From Lewinellaceae bacterium (lineage in GTDB: Bacteria; Bacteroidota; Bacteroidia; Chitinophagales; Saprospiraceae): a stretch of 27,175 nucleotides of DNA. Of this stretch, positions 1 through 8,756 are shown one piece after another. Both the position numbers and the translations under genes were made by a program. The stretch lies in NCBI GenBank assembly GCA_016719605.1, contig JADJYW010000013.1:1-27175 (forward strand), written 5' to 3'. The notes beneath the pieces were generated by a model, which had not been told where the DNA came from, did not search any database, and saw nothing but the letters and a program-made list of their open reading frames with translations. The stretch's first letter is position 1. Each line of letters opens with the position of its first letter.

Positions 1-93
1 ATAAAAATGTGTTGTTGTCGGGTTGAATTTGACTACTGAACAGGCCGGTAGTTGGACCGTGCTTGTACTCAAGGTACAACTGAATCGGGCTTC

Positions 94-678
94 ATGGAGT
101 TGCAAATCATTCAACAGAAAATTCACGAAATCCGCGGCGTTCGGGTGCTGCTGGATGCTTGATTTGGCGGAACTGTATGGTGTGGAAACAAAAGTGCTAA
201 ACCAGACTGTCAAACGCAACCACGAACGGTTTCGGATGATTTTATGTTTCAATTGACCACGGAGGAGTGGTTTCAATACGAGATGGAAGGGGGTCACAAT
301 TTGACCCCCCTCCAAAAAATTTCTGCAGCAAAATCTATTTACCGTATTGTTTTACCGAACAAGGTGTAGCCATGTTGTCGGGGTACTGCGTAGCCCAAGG
401 CTGTCTATACGAACATTGCTATCATGCGAGCCTTCGTCGCCTTGCGGAACTACGCCCGTACCTATGCCGAATTGTCACAAAAAATAGCCGAACTGGAAGC
501 CAAATATGATCTGGAAATCGCCGACATCCACGAGGCGCTTACTCAATTGGCGCCGCAGGACGAAGAGCCAAACGCATGGCAGAACCGCCCGCGGATCGGG
601 GTTAAAATGGCTAATCTCGCAAAAAAGCAACCACCCGAAAATCGAATGGTTGCTTTTGGTCGGGATACCAGGATCTGA
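94..678 (+). pseudogene. ORF6N-domain DNA-binding protein, frameshifted
   Basis: The ATG at 94 opens a protein of the ORF6N family, a phage-derived putative DNA-binding domain common in Bacteroidota. The N-terminal segment reads MELQIIQQKIHEIRG, then after a shift near 155 DLAELYGVETK and VKRNHERF, then after further shifts near 235 and 330-360 the motif FTEQGVAMLSG, and finally RAFVALRNYARTYAEL with a coiled C-terminus (about 424-600). At least three indels break the frame, while the family motifs survive in order. The last frame runs to a stop at 678, inside the tRNA-Pro gene on the other strand, so the true end may lie earlier, near 610. Domain identity is fairly sure; whether it is a real pseudogene or a sequencing artefact is not. 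Confidence 0.75.
621..657 (-). terminator. Rho-independent terminator of the tRNA unit
   Basis: A perfect 11-bp stem (623-633 with 647-657) has a 13-base loop. Read on the minus strand it begins right at the CCA end of tRNA-Pro and finishes in a run of six T. This is a typical intrinsic terminator for the Thr-Pro tRNA transcript. It also overlaps the tail of the convergent ORF6N gene. Confidence 0.75.
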
Positions 679-733
679 ACCTGGGACCTCGTCGTCCCGA
701 ACGACGCGCGCTACCGGGCTGCGCTACATCCCG
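657..733 (-). tRNA. tRNA-Pro (anticodon CGG)
   Basis: Read on the minus strand this folds as a full cloverleaf. The acceptor stem CGGGATG pairs with TATCCCG (one G-T pair). The anticodon stem CGTCG/CGACG holds the loop TTCGGGA, giving anticodon CGG. The T-arm carries GGTTCAGATCC. The discriminator is A at 660 and the CCA end is encoded (657-659). A second tRNA lies 84 bases upstream on the same strand. Confidence 0.93.
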
Positions 734-752
734 CACTTGACAGTTTTGAGTT

Positions 753-811
753 TTGGGTTTAGAGTTTGGAGTTGACCTGTGCAACTCAAAACTCCAAACT
801 CTAAACTCAAA
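753..811. repeat. Long inverted repeat between two tRNA genes
   Basis: The arms TTTGGGTTTAGAGTTTGGAG (from 753) and its near-perfect complement ending at 811 match over about 20 of 21 bases. They enclose a spacer of about 17 bases. The sequence is built from TTTGAG/TTTGGAG-like words. It could act as a transcript hairpin between tRNA-Thr and tRNA-Pro (processing or partial termination), or be a dispersed palindromic repeat. It has no T-tract like the terminator at 621-657. Confidence 0.8.
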
Positions 812-817
812 CCTGCC

Positions 818-892
818 TGGAGCCGGACAAGGGATTTGAACCCTCGACCTGCTGATTACGAATCAGCTGCTCTACCGCTGAGCTAATCCGGC
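818..892 (-). tRNA. tRNA-Thr (anticodon CGT)
   Basis: On the minus strand the acceptor stem GCCGGAT pairs with GTCCGGC (T7-G66 wobble). The D-arm is TAGCTCAGCGGTAGAGCA-like, and the anticodon stem GCTGA/TCAGC holds the loop TTCGTAA, giving anticodon CGT. The T-arm has GGTTCAAATCC. The discriminator is T at 821 and CCA is encoded at 818-820. It is the first gene of a two-tRNA unit with tRNA-Pro. Confidence 0.94.
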
Positions 893-1110
893 TGTTGTAC
901 TTGCACGGAAGAAGGCAATTTTTGTACCAGAACTTCTCTCCGAGCGGCTTTTCGTTAAAAGCGGCGGCAAAGATAGGCGTCCACTTGGAGAAATAACAAA
1001 ACCGAGTATCCCGGGATTCCTTTTAGATGCCCGCCGATAAATTTTTCGGTTCTTTGTCTCCACAATTTCGCAGCGGTTTGCCATTTTTTTGAAGCAGCAT
1101 CGGACCCACC
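893..1110. other. Intergenic region upstream of the tRNA unit and the hybrid regulator
   Basis: This 218-base stretch lies between the divergent tRNA-Thr gene and the two-component gene. I see no conserved ORF, RNA fold or two-box motif like those in the central locus. It presumably holds the tRNA promoter and that of the regulator, but no clear boxes stand out. Confidence 0.4.
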
Positions 1111-4027
1111 GTGACAAGAATTATTTATCGGGGCATTGTGGCGTTTGCTACAACCATTTTATGCACGCTTCCAGGTGCGGGCGGCCTTGGCGCCCAGAAT
1201 TCCCGCTCTGGTGATGCCGGGGATACGCTTTGGTCTCGTATCGAAGCCCAATTGGAACGCCAACCGCCCGATAGCTCCGTTCAATTTATACTTACATTGG
1301 TTCGCGGCCACTGCGGTCAGGACCTCGACTGCCTTCGCCGGAACTACTACAACATCATGATCCGCTTGGAGCAGCAGTTCAATCTTCCAGCAGCGATTGA
1401 CGTATGCAAGGAAATGGTGCAGGTGGCCCGAATGCAAAAGACCTGAAAGAAGAGGGCGGATCGAATATGAATCTGAGCCGATACTACAGTGCCCTGGGGA
1501 TGAACCGGTTGGCCACCGTGTATATTGACAAGGCGCTCGCCCTGTTTGACCAATCAGGCCATTATTTCCCCAAGTGGAGGCGCGGATGAGCAAACTGGAG
1601 CTAGTGTAAAGACCGGAAATTGGGCGATGTGTTGGCCGATATGGACGTGCTTCTGGCAGAAGCGGAAGGGAAGGGTGATTCCTTGGCTATTTACCACCTG
1701 AATACCCGAATGCTGGGTTTGAAAATAGATGCCGGGCGCTACGAAGAGGCTTACAAACACATCGCTGTGATCGAAAAAATGCCGGTGGCCCATCCAATCC
1801 GGCCTGCTGTTTTAGGTAAATTGATAACGGCTGCACGAGGGCGAGCCAAGCTGGCCATGATTAAAAAAGACATTGTTGAGGCGGAGATCAATTATCAAAA
1901 AGCCTTGAAATTAACTGAAGACGGCACCCAACCGTGGATCGAAGTCCACATTCTGGACGCCTTGACCGAATTGGAGTGGGATAGGGGCAACAGGAAACTG
2001 GCAAAAATCCTATCTGGAACGGGCACATAACAGGGCGATACAACAAAAAATAGACGACTTATTAGTCGGTACATTTGAATGGAAGGCCTACATCGCTGAG
2101 CAGGAAGGGCGCTTTGAAGAGGCGCTGGCGTACACTAAAAACAGTATTTCCATAAAGAAGCATTGGAAGAAAGAAGTGCCGGTTTTAATTTAAAAAACTA
2201 TTACCTCCAACAGGAAAAAGATCAACTGGAAGCCGATAAGAGAGAGCAGAACCTGAAATTGAGCCTGAAAAACACCCAACTCCGCTACACGCTGGTCATC
2301 TTTATATTGATCTTGCTTTTGGCTATAGGCCTTTTCTTCGGGTATCAAAAACAACGGCAGGACAAACGGGCATTAGCCGTCCAAAACACCCTCATCCAGC
2401 AACAAGCCGAACAACCGAAATCCCTCGACACCGCCAAATCCCGCTTCTTTGCCAACGTCTCCCACGAACTGCGCACCCGCTCACCCTGCTGCTCGGCCCC
2501 ATCCATACCCTGCTGAAAGATGGCCAACTGACCGACAAACAAGTGCGCCTGCTGCAAATGGCCGGGCAAAGTGGTAAGCAACTGGAACAACTCGTCAACG
2601 ACATCCTCGACCTGCGCAAACTGGAGCAAGGGCATCTGGTGTTGCACCCTAAACCTACCGGGTTGTCGGCTTTCGTCCGCACCTATTGCCCAATTTGAGT
2701 CGTTGGCCGAACGCAAGCAAATTGACTTCTCCGTTGAATTGCCGCCGCAAAACACACCTGCAGTGTTGCTCGATCAGGAAAAATTCCGCCAAATCCTGTT
2801 CAACCTGCTCGCCAATGCCTTCAAGTTCACGCCCAACGGTGGCCGTATCGAGACAGCCGTATCGGTCGAAGCCGGTATGCTGCACCTGCGCGTAGCCGAT
2901 ACCGGCCCGGGCATCCACCCGACGACCTGCCGCACTTGTTCGATCGCTACTTTCAGACCACTCGCCCTGATAAGCCCGCCGAGGGCGGCACCGGCATCGG
3001 GCTGGCGCTTTGCCACGACTACGCGCAACTGTTTGGCGGAACCATCGAGGTGGAAAGTATACTTGGCAAAGGTTCTGTTCTCCAGGTGGCATTCCCGGTT
3101 GCCCGGTCGGAAACCGAAGCGCTTGCGGAACCCGATCACGCGAATCATTACGTTCTTCCAACCGCCGGCGCCAGCACACCACACCTGTCCCGGCGGAAAT
3201 CTCCACCGGAGCCAAACCTACCATTCTTGTCGTGGAGGATAATCTCGACCTCCAGGATTATATCCGGACCATTTTGCAGGAAAAATACCACGTCGTCACC
3301 GCCGACCACGGGCAGGCGGCTTTGGACGTTTTAGGGGGAAACCGGGAAAAACCGGAAGTTGATCCGGTGCAGTACCCTCCGCGCGTCGGCTCCTCCCCCG
3401 GCTCCTCCCAAACCAGAAAGGGAGACGCGGCAAACACCACGGTATCCTCTACGGCTCCCCTCCCATTAGGGTCGGGGCCGGGGGTGGGGTTGATCCTCTC
3501 CGACCTCATGATGCCGGTTATGGATGGCTACCGGCTGCTCGAACAACTCAAATCCAACGAGGCCACCCGGCACATTCCGGTTGTCATGCTCACTGCCCGG
3601 GCGGAGGCGCAAGACAAACTGAAAGCCTTGCGCATCGGTGTGGACGACTACCTGCTCAAGCCTTTCGACGAGGAGGAACTGCTCGTGCGCATCGAAAACC
3701 TGCTGCGCAACGCCGCGAACAGACAAGCCGCAGGCTGCTATTGCCGTCGAGCCATCGGCCGCCAACCCATCCTTGCCGCAGCCCGACCAGCAATGGCTCG
3801 AAACTTTTGAGAGTACGTCCGGCGCATCTTTCCAGCGATATTCTGAGCATTGCCGATTTGGCCCGCGTATTCGCTATGAGCGAGTCCACGCTGCTGCGGC
3901 CAGTTGAAGCGCCTCACCGGGCTTGCCGCCGATACAATACCTGTTGGAAGTGCGCCTGATCGAAGCCCGTCGCCTGCTGGCCGGAGGTAGTGGGGAAGTG
4001 ATGGTGTTCCTTGCTCACGCACTTTGA
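1111..4027 (+). pseudogene. Hybrid two-component regulator (TPR sensor / HisKA-HATPase / receiver / AraC), frameshifted
   Basis: One protein is spread over all three frames by at least eight indels. In order: signal peptide (ending GLGAQ, GTG start at 1111); TPR-like helices (about 1240-2160); one membrane segment (YTLVIFILILLLAIGLFFGY, about 2290-2345); coiled linker; HisKA box FFANVSHELRT (about 2440-2475, phospho-acceptor His); HATPase N-box (FRQILFNLLANAFKFTPNGG), G1 DTGPGI and G2 GGTGIGLAL (about 2780-3010); receiver with ILVVEDN, acceptor Asp in SDLMMPVMDGY, MLTARAE and the Lys in LLKPFDEEE (about 3220-3720); then an AraC helix-turn-helix start (SIADLARVFAMSESTLLR). The AraC domain ends early at 4027, without the second helix-turn-helix. 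The receiver carries a foreign-looking insertion (3337-3490). Such proteins sense periplasmic signals and act as transcription factors; the target is unknown. Confidence 0.85.
3337..3490 (+). repeat. GC-rich imperfect palindrome inserted in the receiver domain
   Basis: In receivers the helix after AALDVL normally leads within a few residues to the strand LILSDLMMP. Here about 50 low-complexity residues (rich in P, G, S) intervene in frame. The DNA holds pyrimidine-rich TCCTCCCCCGGCTCCTCCC near 3390-3410 and the purine-rich near-complement GGGGCCGGGGGTGGGG near 3472-3488, so it is an imperfect inverted repeat. A GTTGATCC word flanks both ends (about 3359 and 3488). It resembles the palindromic repeats found between genes in this phylum, here inside a reading frame. 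Confidence 0.6.
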
Positions 4028-4112
4028 TGGAAAATGCTACAAAGTTGACGGAAATGGTCACTTGGGGTGAGCGCACTTTTGCTCTGTTCTCACCTATCAA
4101 CTTATCATCTCT

Positions 4113-4907
4113 ATGACAACATTCAAAAATACCCAACCCGCCGCCATCTGGCGCCCGGCCATGCTGGCCGTCCTCCTCCTGTTTGTATTTTCCTGCAAAG
4201 ACGACGAACCGGTGGACGACGTGTGCGAAAAATGGGAGTACGAAGGCGTGACCGGCCCTGACCACTGGATGTCGCTCTGCGACGACTATGCCGATTGCAA
4301 TGGTATTTTCCAGTCCCCTGTGAATCTCACGGGCGCGTTGTTCGACCCATCGCTGAAGGCCCTTGCCCTCCAATACACCGACCTTGAAACCGATATCGTG
4401 TTCAATGGGCACACGATCGAGTTTGATACGGAAAAGGGCAATAGTACACTCACCTTGAACGGAGCGTCGTACAAGTTGCTCCAGTTCCATTTCCATACGC
4501 ACAGCGAGCACGCCATAGAGGGTGTCCACACCCCCTTGGAATTACATTTGGTGCATCAGCATGCCGCTACGGGAAATCGGGTGGTTGTGGGGGTGTTGTT
4601 TGAAGAAGGAGCAGAAAATGCGTTCCTGAGTGCATTCATGGATCATCTGCCTACGAGCAGCAGTCCACACTACCAGTCCTCCGAACAATACAATCCCGCA
4701 GACGTGCTGCCGACCAACCGGAGTTATTACACCTATCCGGGCTCACTCACCACGCCGCCCTGTACCCAAAACGTCATTTGGTATGTACTGGCACAACCTG
4801 TGGAAGCGTCCCCGGAACAAATCCATCATTTCGAGACGGTCATGCACGAAAACTCTCGTCCGCTGCGGCCACTGCAGGAGCGTGCCATCCGGTTTTTTGA
4901 GGAGTAG
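4113..4907 (+). CDS. Alpha-class carbonic anhydrase, lipoprotein
   Basis: This catalyses reversible hydration of CO2 with a zinc ion in the cell envelope. A lipoprotein signal ends in VFSC, with the lipid-attachment Cys at residue 28, so the enzyme is probably membrane-anchored in the periplasm or outer membrane. Zinc ligands are H126 and H128 (FHFHTHSEH) and H145 (ELHLVH). E132 and T213 (SLTTPPC) match the proton relay and active-site Thr. C62 (CNGIFQSPVN) and C217 fit the usual bacterial disulfide. The 264-residue length is normal. The ATG at 4113 gives a long n-region; M17 (4161) is an alternative start that still leaves a short signal. The frame is intact. It follows the broken regulator by 85 bases and appears to be its own unit. 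Confidence 0.95.
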   Translation: MTTFKNTQPAAIWRPAMLAVLLLFVFSCKDDEPVDDVCEKWEYEGVTGPDHWMSLCDDYADCNGIFQSPVNLTGALFDPSLKALALQYTDLETDIVFNGHTIEFDTEKGNSTLTLNGASYKLLQFHFHTHSEHAIEGVHTPLELHLVHQHAATGNRVVVGVLFEEGAENAFLSAFMDHLPTSSSPHYQSSEQYNPADVLPTNRSYYTYPGSLTTPPCTQNVIWYVLAQPVEASPEQIHHFETVMHENSRPLRPLQERAIRFFEE

Positions 4908-5165
4908 AACAAGGCCGCTGGATCGAGCAAAACGAGCAATGGAGAAACGTTGTGAGCCTTGCGGGCTGCCAAGGCTCGATAGACTTTCCAGATTTTCAAA
5001 CCTGGGAAGTCTGGGATCTACCCCCGATTCCAATCACCGGCAACTGCGACGATTTCGAGCATGTCTTTGATAACGACCCCCTGCACATAAGCGTGCAGGG
5101 GGATTTTTATGTTGGTAATGACCGCGCGTTATTTTATCTGAAAAACGCATTTTTAAATCAGGTTT
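4908..5165. other. Intergenic region after carbonic anhydrase
   Basis: No gene is supported here. The 72-residue open frame at 4952-5170 has no recognisable features and spans a terminator. The stretch contains a CCTGGGAAGTCTGG word, of a kind often repeated between genes in this phylum, and the terminator at 5077-5107. The motif of the next unit begins at 5166. Confidence 0.5.
5077..5107 (+). terminator. Rho-independent terminator
   Basis: A perfect 10-bp stem, CCCCCTGCAC (5077-5086) with GTGCAGGGGG (5093-5102), has a 6-base loop and is followed by ATTTTTAT. It would end the carbonic anhydrase transcript and insulate the unit that begins at 5166. Confidence 0.85.
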
Positions 5166-5194
5166 GGTAACATTTCTGCCCGACTGCGATATAC
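5166..5194 (+). promoter_or_regulatory. Two-box promoter motif, copy 1
   Basis: GGTAAC (5166-5171), 14 bases, GCGATATAC (5186-5194). The same boxes at the same spacing occur five times in the window. This copy lies 22 bases before the ATG at 5217 and would drive the three-gene unit 5217-8682. The likely reader is the ECF sigma factor encoded at 16235-16816 (inference). Confidence 0.85.
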
Positions 5195-5216
5195 CCGCAA
5201 CTAAACGGATTTGACC

Positions 5217-5678
5217 ATGTACCAATCTAAGTCACTCGCGGCCGTATGCAGTTTTATTATTCTGGCTGCTATTGTGTGGCCTGTTCAGGAAAACCTGAAA
5301 CGAAAGCCCAAGGATAGCTTCCCACTGTCGTATTTCCCCATGTTTTCGCAAAAACGCGATTCGGTGTACACCGTCAGCTACCTCGTGGGCTACGATGCGC
5401 AAGGTCGCGAACTACTCGTGCCCTACTGCTATGCCGGCTCGGGCGGGTTCAACCAGGTGCGTCGGCAAATCAACAAAAAAGTCAAACAAGGCAAGGGTGT
5501 TGCCCTGACCGAAAAGGTCGCCAAACGCTTGGCCAAGACCGATCGGGCGCCGTACAACCGACTCGTGCGCGTCGCGTTGATGACCGGCACCTACCACCTG
5601 GACCACTATTTTCTGCACCGCCAAAAGACACCCTTGCAAGAATCTCTGGTAGCGGAAACAACCATTGACAAGCCATGA
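5217..5678 (+). CDS. Small membrane-anchored protein of unknown function
   Basis: I do not recognise a named family. The protein has 153 residues from the ATG at 5217; a TTG at 5211 would add two more. An N-terminal hydrophobic segment (about residues 7-22, AAVCSFIILAAIVWPV) is either a membrane anchor or a signal peptide, followed by a soluble basic domain. It contains PLSYFPMFSQKRD, and a YPMFS-like motif is often seen in small proteins encoded beside HTTM membrane proteins (recollection, not a search). Its stop overlaps the start of the next gene as ATGA (5675-5678), which points to translational coupling. A partner role with the HTTM/DCC protein is inferred from this. It is the first gene after motif copy 1. 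Confidence 0.75.
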   Translation: MYQSKSLAAVCSFIILAAIVWPVQENLKRKPKDSFPLSYFPMFSQKRDSVYTVSYLVGYDAQGRELLVPYCYAGSGGFNQVRRQINKKVKQGKGVALTEKVAKRLAKTDRAPYNRLVRVALMTGTYHLDHYFLHRQKTPLQESLVAETTIDKP

Positions 5679-7010
5679 AAAAGATACTCCGGCAACTCGA
5701 ATCATATTGGTTTTCGCCCATGCCCGCACAGCGGCTCGCTTTGTTGCGTATCGCTTCGGGCGGGTTTGTGCTCTGGTACTTCATTACGCGCTACAAACTG
5801 CTGTCCGGCATCGGGCGCTCCGACACAGATAATTTTGCCCCGGTAGGACTGGCCGCGTGGCTGAGTGCCCCGATCCGCCCGACGTGTTCCAGGAATTGTC
5901 TGGCTGACACTTGCCTTGGGTATTGCTTACCTGTTGGGGTGGAAATTCCGGTTTACAGGCATTGGCTTTGCTTTGGCAAGCTTGTTCGTATTTAGCTATC
6001 GCTACTCCTGGTCCATGATTTACCACGACAACATCGCCGTGGTGCTGCACGTCCTGATCATCGCCCTAAGTCCGGCCGCCAATGCGTATGCGCTGGATAC
6101 TCCAGGTCGGGACAACGTCGGGCAAGCGTCTATTCATTGGCGATACGGCTGGCCCATACGGCTGATCTGTACCGCCACAGCACTGACCTACTTTGTAGCC
6201 GGAGTCGCCAAAGTCATGGGCGAACTGGCCTGGGGCTGGATGGATGGGTCGGCCATGCGTTCTCAAGTGGCCGTAGACGCGCTGCGCAAGGAATTGCTGG
6301 GCGAGTCGGCCTCCGCGCTGTTCTACTGGCTCTATGCTCACGGGGAGATATTCTTACTCATGGGTTTGTTTGCTCTGCTGATTGAGTTGGGCGCGCCCCT
6401 GGCGTTGTGGAGCAAGCGCACCCGGATAGTTTGGGCGTTGGCTACCTGGGGCATGCACTGGGGTATTCTTTTGCTCATGGGCATCAGCTTCCGCTACCAG
6501 TTGAGCGGACTCATATTCCTTTCCTTTTTTGAAATAGAAAAAATACTGCCGGCGCTGCGCTCCAAATGGACACTGTGGCAAACCCACCGCGCAGGCACCG
6601 AACAAGCAGCGCCGGGTATCGTCCTGTTCGACGGCGTCTGCAATTTTTGCAATGCGACGGTACGCTTCATCGCAGCGCGCGACCCACGGGGTGTTTTTCG
6701 GTTTGCCTCGCAGCAGTCGGCAGCCGGGCAGTCCTTGTTGTCGGCGCACGACGCCCCGGGAGACTTTTCCTCCATCGTGCTCATCGAAAGTGGTCGCGTC
6801 TATCGGAACAGTACGGCTGTACTTCGCATTGCACGCCGGATGGGCGGCTTGTGGCCTTTGGGTTATGGTTTTGTCGCTGTGCCTGCCCCGATTCGCGATG
6901 CGGTTTACCGGTGGTTTGCCCGCAACCGCTACGCATGGTTCGGGCAGGCAGAGACCTGCCCGATCCCTGACCGGGAGATGCGGCGGCGTTTTCTGGATGA
7001 ACCGGCATAA
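5675..7010 (+). CDS. HTTM-like membrane protein fused to a DCC (DUF393) thiol oxidoreductase domain, frameshifted
   Basis: The N-terminal part (from ATG 5675: SPMPAQRLALLRIASGGFVLWYF) and the long downstream frame (from about 5900) belong to one protein. The frame slips twice near 5875-5905, where WLSAP, PDVFQEL and VWLTLALG lie in three different frames. The first 300 or so residues have several membrane helices in the style of HTTM / vitamin-K-carboxylase-like proteins, including the motif YHDNIAVVLHVLIIALSP. The last 120 residues form a DCC domain starting VLFDGVCNFCN; its paired cysteines (about 6638 and 6647) are the predicted redox centre. A redox or modification role at the membrane is likely from the families; the substrate is unknown. 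It overlaps the previous gene by 4 bases, and the ABC gene follows 10 bases later. Confidence 0.8.
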
Positions 7011-7020
7011 AAACAAAATC

Positions 7021-8682
7021 ATGCACACGCTTCTGTTTGCAAAGGGCCGTTACTTGCCGGCCAATTTTTTGCGCGCCCGGTGGCAACCCGCCCTTGGCGC
7101 GTTTTTGCTTGATCTGTCGGCCAATGTTTGTGTGCTGGTATTCTCGCTGTTGTTGGCACAGATGCTGGCCGTGTTGTTTGGTTTCAACTCGGTACGCGGC
7201 CGGCTTTTTTTTGATGAGGCCATAGCAGCAGAAACTGTTTTTGCATGGCTCGCCGGCATCCTGCTGCTGAAATTTGCGCTGGACTATTGGCGGCTCCGTT
7301 TGCGCGGCATCCTGTCCGAAGATTTTGCGCACTACCTGCGCACACTTGCTTTCGAGCAACATTTGCGCACGGACCCGGCCTATCACGAACGGCGCGATGC
7401 CGGTCGCAGCCTGTTGCGGTTTAGCGGCGATCTTGGCAGTGCACAGCGTTTACTCGCGCACGGGGTGCTGCAATACACCGCCGACCTGACACTCCTGCTC
7501 ATGGGGCTGGGGCTGGTGGCCTGGCTCGATTGGCGTATGGCTACTTCGGCGCTGGCACTTATTCTGGTGGGTGGCCTTGCAACCCGGTGGGTCAATGCCC
7601 GTATTTTGGTGGTTGAAACGGTGCGGCGAAGCAAAAAAGCGGGCTTGCTGGCATTGGTAAATGATACATTATCCAGACTCACCAGTATTCAGGCGCTGAA
7701 CAGAGACAGGCGTACCCAACGTTATTTTGAAAAAAAGGCCGGCCGGGTACGACGACTCGGCCGGCGTTACCATACCTGGGCCGCCGCTTCGTCGGCGCTT
7801 CCGCTTCAGATTGTACAATGGCAGCTGCTTGCAGCATTGGTATGGGGTCGGCAACTCGGTCTTGAAGGCGGCAGTATGCTGGTGGTGGCGCTCATCCTGA
7901 TGTCTTGTAGAACCCCCCTTTCCCGAGTGTTGCGGGCAGGGTTGGTGTGGCGAAAAGGGCTGTTGTCCCTGGAAAAAATGGACTTGTTGTTGCAATCGCC
8001 AAAGCACACTGCGGGAGCAAGTCGCCTGGAATCCCGGCGTGCGAACACCCTGCGTCTGCGCGGCGTCTCGCTGGTCTTGGCCGGGCGTGAAATACTGAAC
8101 AACATTGATCTGGAACTGAATACGGGCGATATGGTCTGCTTGTATGCCCCGACGGGGGGCGGCAAAACGGCTTTAATCAAATTGCTTGCAGGGCTATATG
8201 CGCCTACTTCAGGTACGGTAGAATGGGACGGCCTGCGGGTCGAAACCCTCCAGATACAGGGTTTGCGCCGGCAAGTATCATTTGTTTCCGATGCGTTTCC
8301 GCTATCTGGGAATACGCCGCTGGATGCCCTCAGCAACGGCAGCGGGACCGAAGCGATGGCCCGTGCCGAGGTGCTGTTGGAGGACTGGAAGCGCCGATTT
8401 CCTGCGTTGCAATCTGTTGATCTGCACGATCGCCATGCCCTTCAAAAAATCTCAATGGGGCAACAACGCTTGCTCCAGTGCCTGCGTGCGGTCATTGCCG
8501 ACAAGCCCTTTTTGCTGCTGGACGATCCGTTCGTCGGGCTTGACCCCGAAACCGCTTCGAGGCTGGGCAGGTTGTTGCTCGAAAATCGTAAGGACAAGGC
8601 ACTCCTCTTGCTGACGGCACACCCGTCCAGTGCGGCTCATTTCGGATGGCCGGGCACACCTGTTCCACTTGATAAAAAATAA
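7021..8682 (+). CDS. ABC exporter with fused membrane and ATPase domains and degenerate motifs
   Basis: The 553-residue protein (ATG 7021; an in-frame ATG at 6997 would overlap the previous gene) has an N-terminal membrane domain (about 1-310) and a C-terminal nucleotide-binding domain (about 340-553), as in type IV exporters. Walker A is APTGGGKT (about 375-383), with Ala for the first Gly. The Q-loop region reads QVSFVSDAF, with Ser where Gln is usual. The signature is ISMGQQ (477-482) instead of LSGGQ. Walker B ends LLLDDP (D501, D502), so Asp replaces the catalytic Glu. The H-loop His is present (LLTAHP, H534). Activity may be slow or need a partner. No peptidase C39 domain is present. 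It is the last gene of the unit starting at 5166; the cargo is unknown. Confidence 0.9.
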   Translation: MHTLLFAKGRYLPANFLRARWQPALGAFLLDLSANVCVLVFSLLLAQMLAVLFGFNSVRGRLFFDEAIAAETVFAWLAGILLLKFALDYWRLRLRGILSEDFAHYLRTLAFEQHLRTDPAYHERRDAGRSLLRFSGDLGSAQRLLAHGVLQYTADLTLLLMGLGLVAWLDWRMATSALALILVGGLATRWVNARILVVETVRRSKKAGLLALVNDTLSRLTSIQALNRDRRTQRYFEKKAGRVRRLGRRYHTWAAASSALPLQIVQWQLLAALVWGRQLGLEGGSMLVVALILMSCRTPLSRVLRAGLVWRKGLLSLEKMDLLLQSPKHTAGASRLESRRANTLRLRGVSLVLAGREILNNIDLELNTGDMVCLYAPTGGGKTALIKLLAGLYAPTSGTVEWDGLRVETLQIQGLRRQVSFVSDAFPLSGNTPLDALSNGSGTEAMARAEVLLEDWKRRFPALQSVDLHDRHALQKISMGQQRLLQCLRAVIADKPFLLLDDPFVGLDPETASRLGRLLLENRKDKALLLLTAHPSSAAHFGWPGTPVPLDKK

Positions 8683-8695
8683 TGGGGCATACTTC

Positions 8696-8724
8696 GGTAA
8701 CATCAGGACACGTCCGCGATATAC
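8696..8724 (+). promoter_or_regulatory. Two-box promoter motif, copy 2
   Basis: GGTAAC (8696-8701), 14 bases, GCGATATAC (8716-8724). It starts 14 bases after the ABC stop codon and ends 32 bases before the ATG at 8757. Its presence argues that the NTPase has its own start site, and that the longer open frame beginning at 8682 is not the real start. Confidence 0.85.
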
Positions 8725-8756
8725 CGGCACAAACGTTCACTTCAACTTCCTATGTC

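Noticed and set aside
4952..5170. 72-codon open frame after the carbonic anhydrase gene
   Set aside because: It spans a strong terminator hairpin and has no recognisable protein features.
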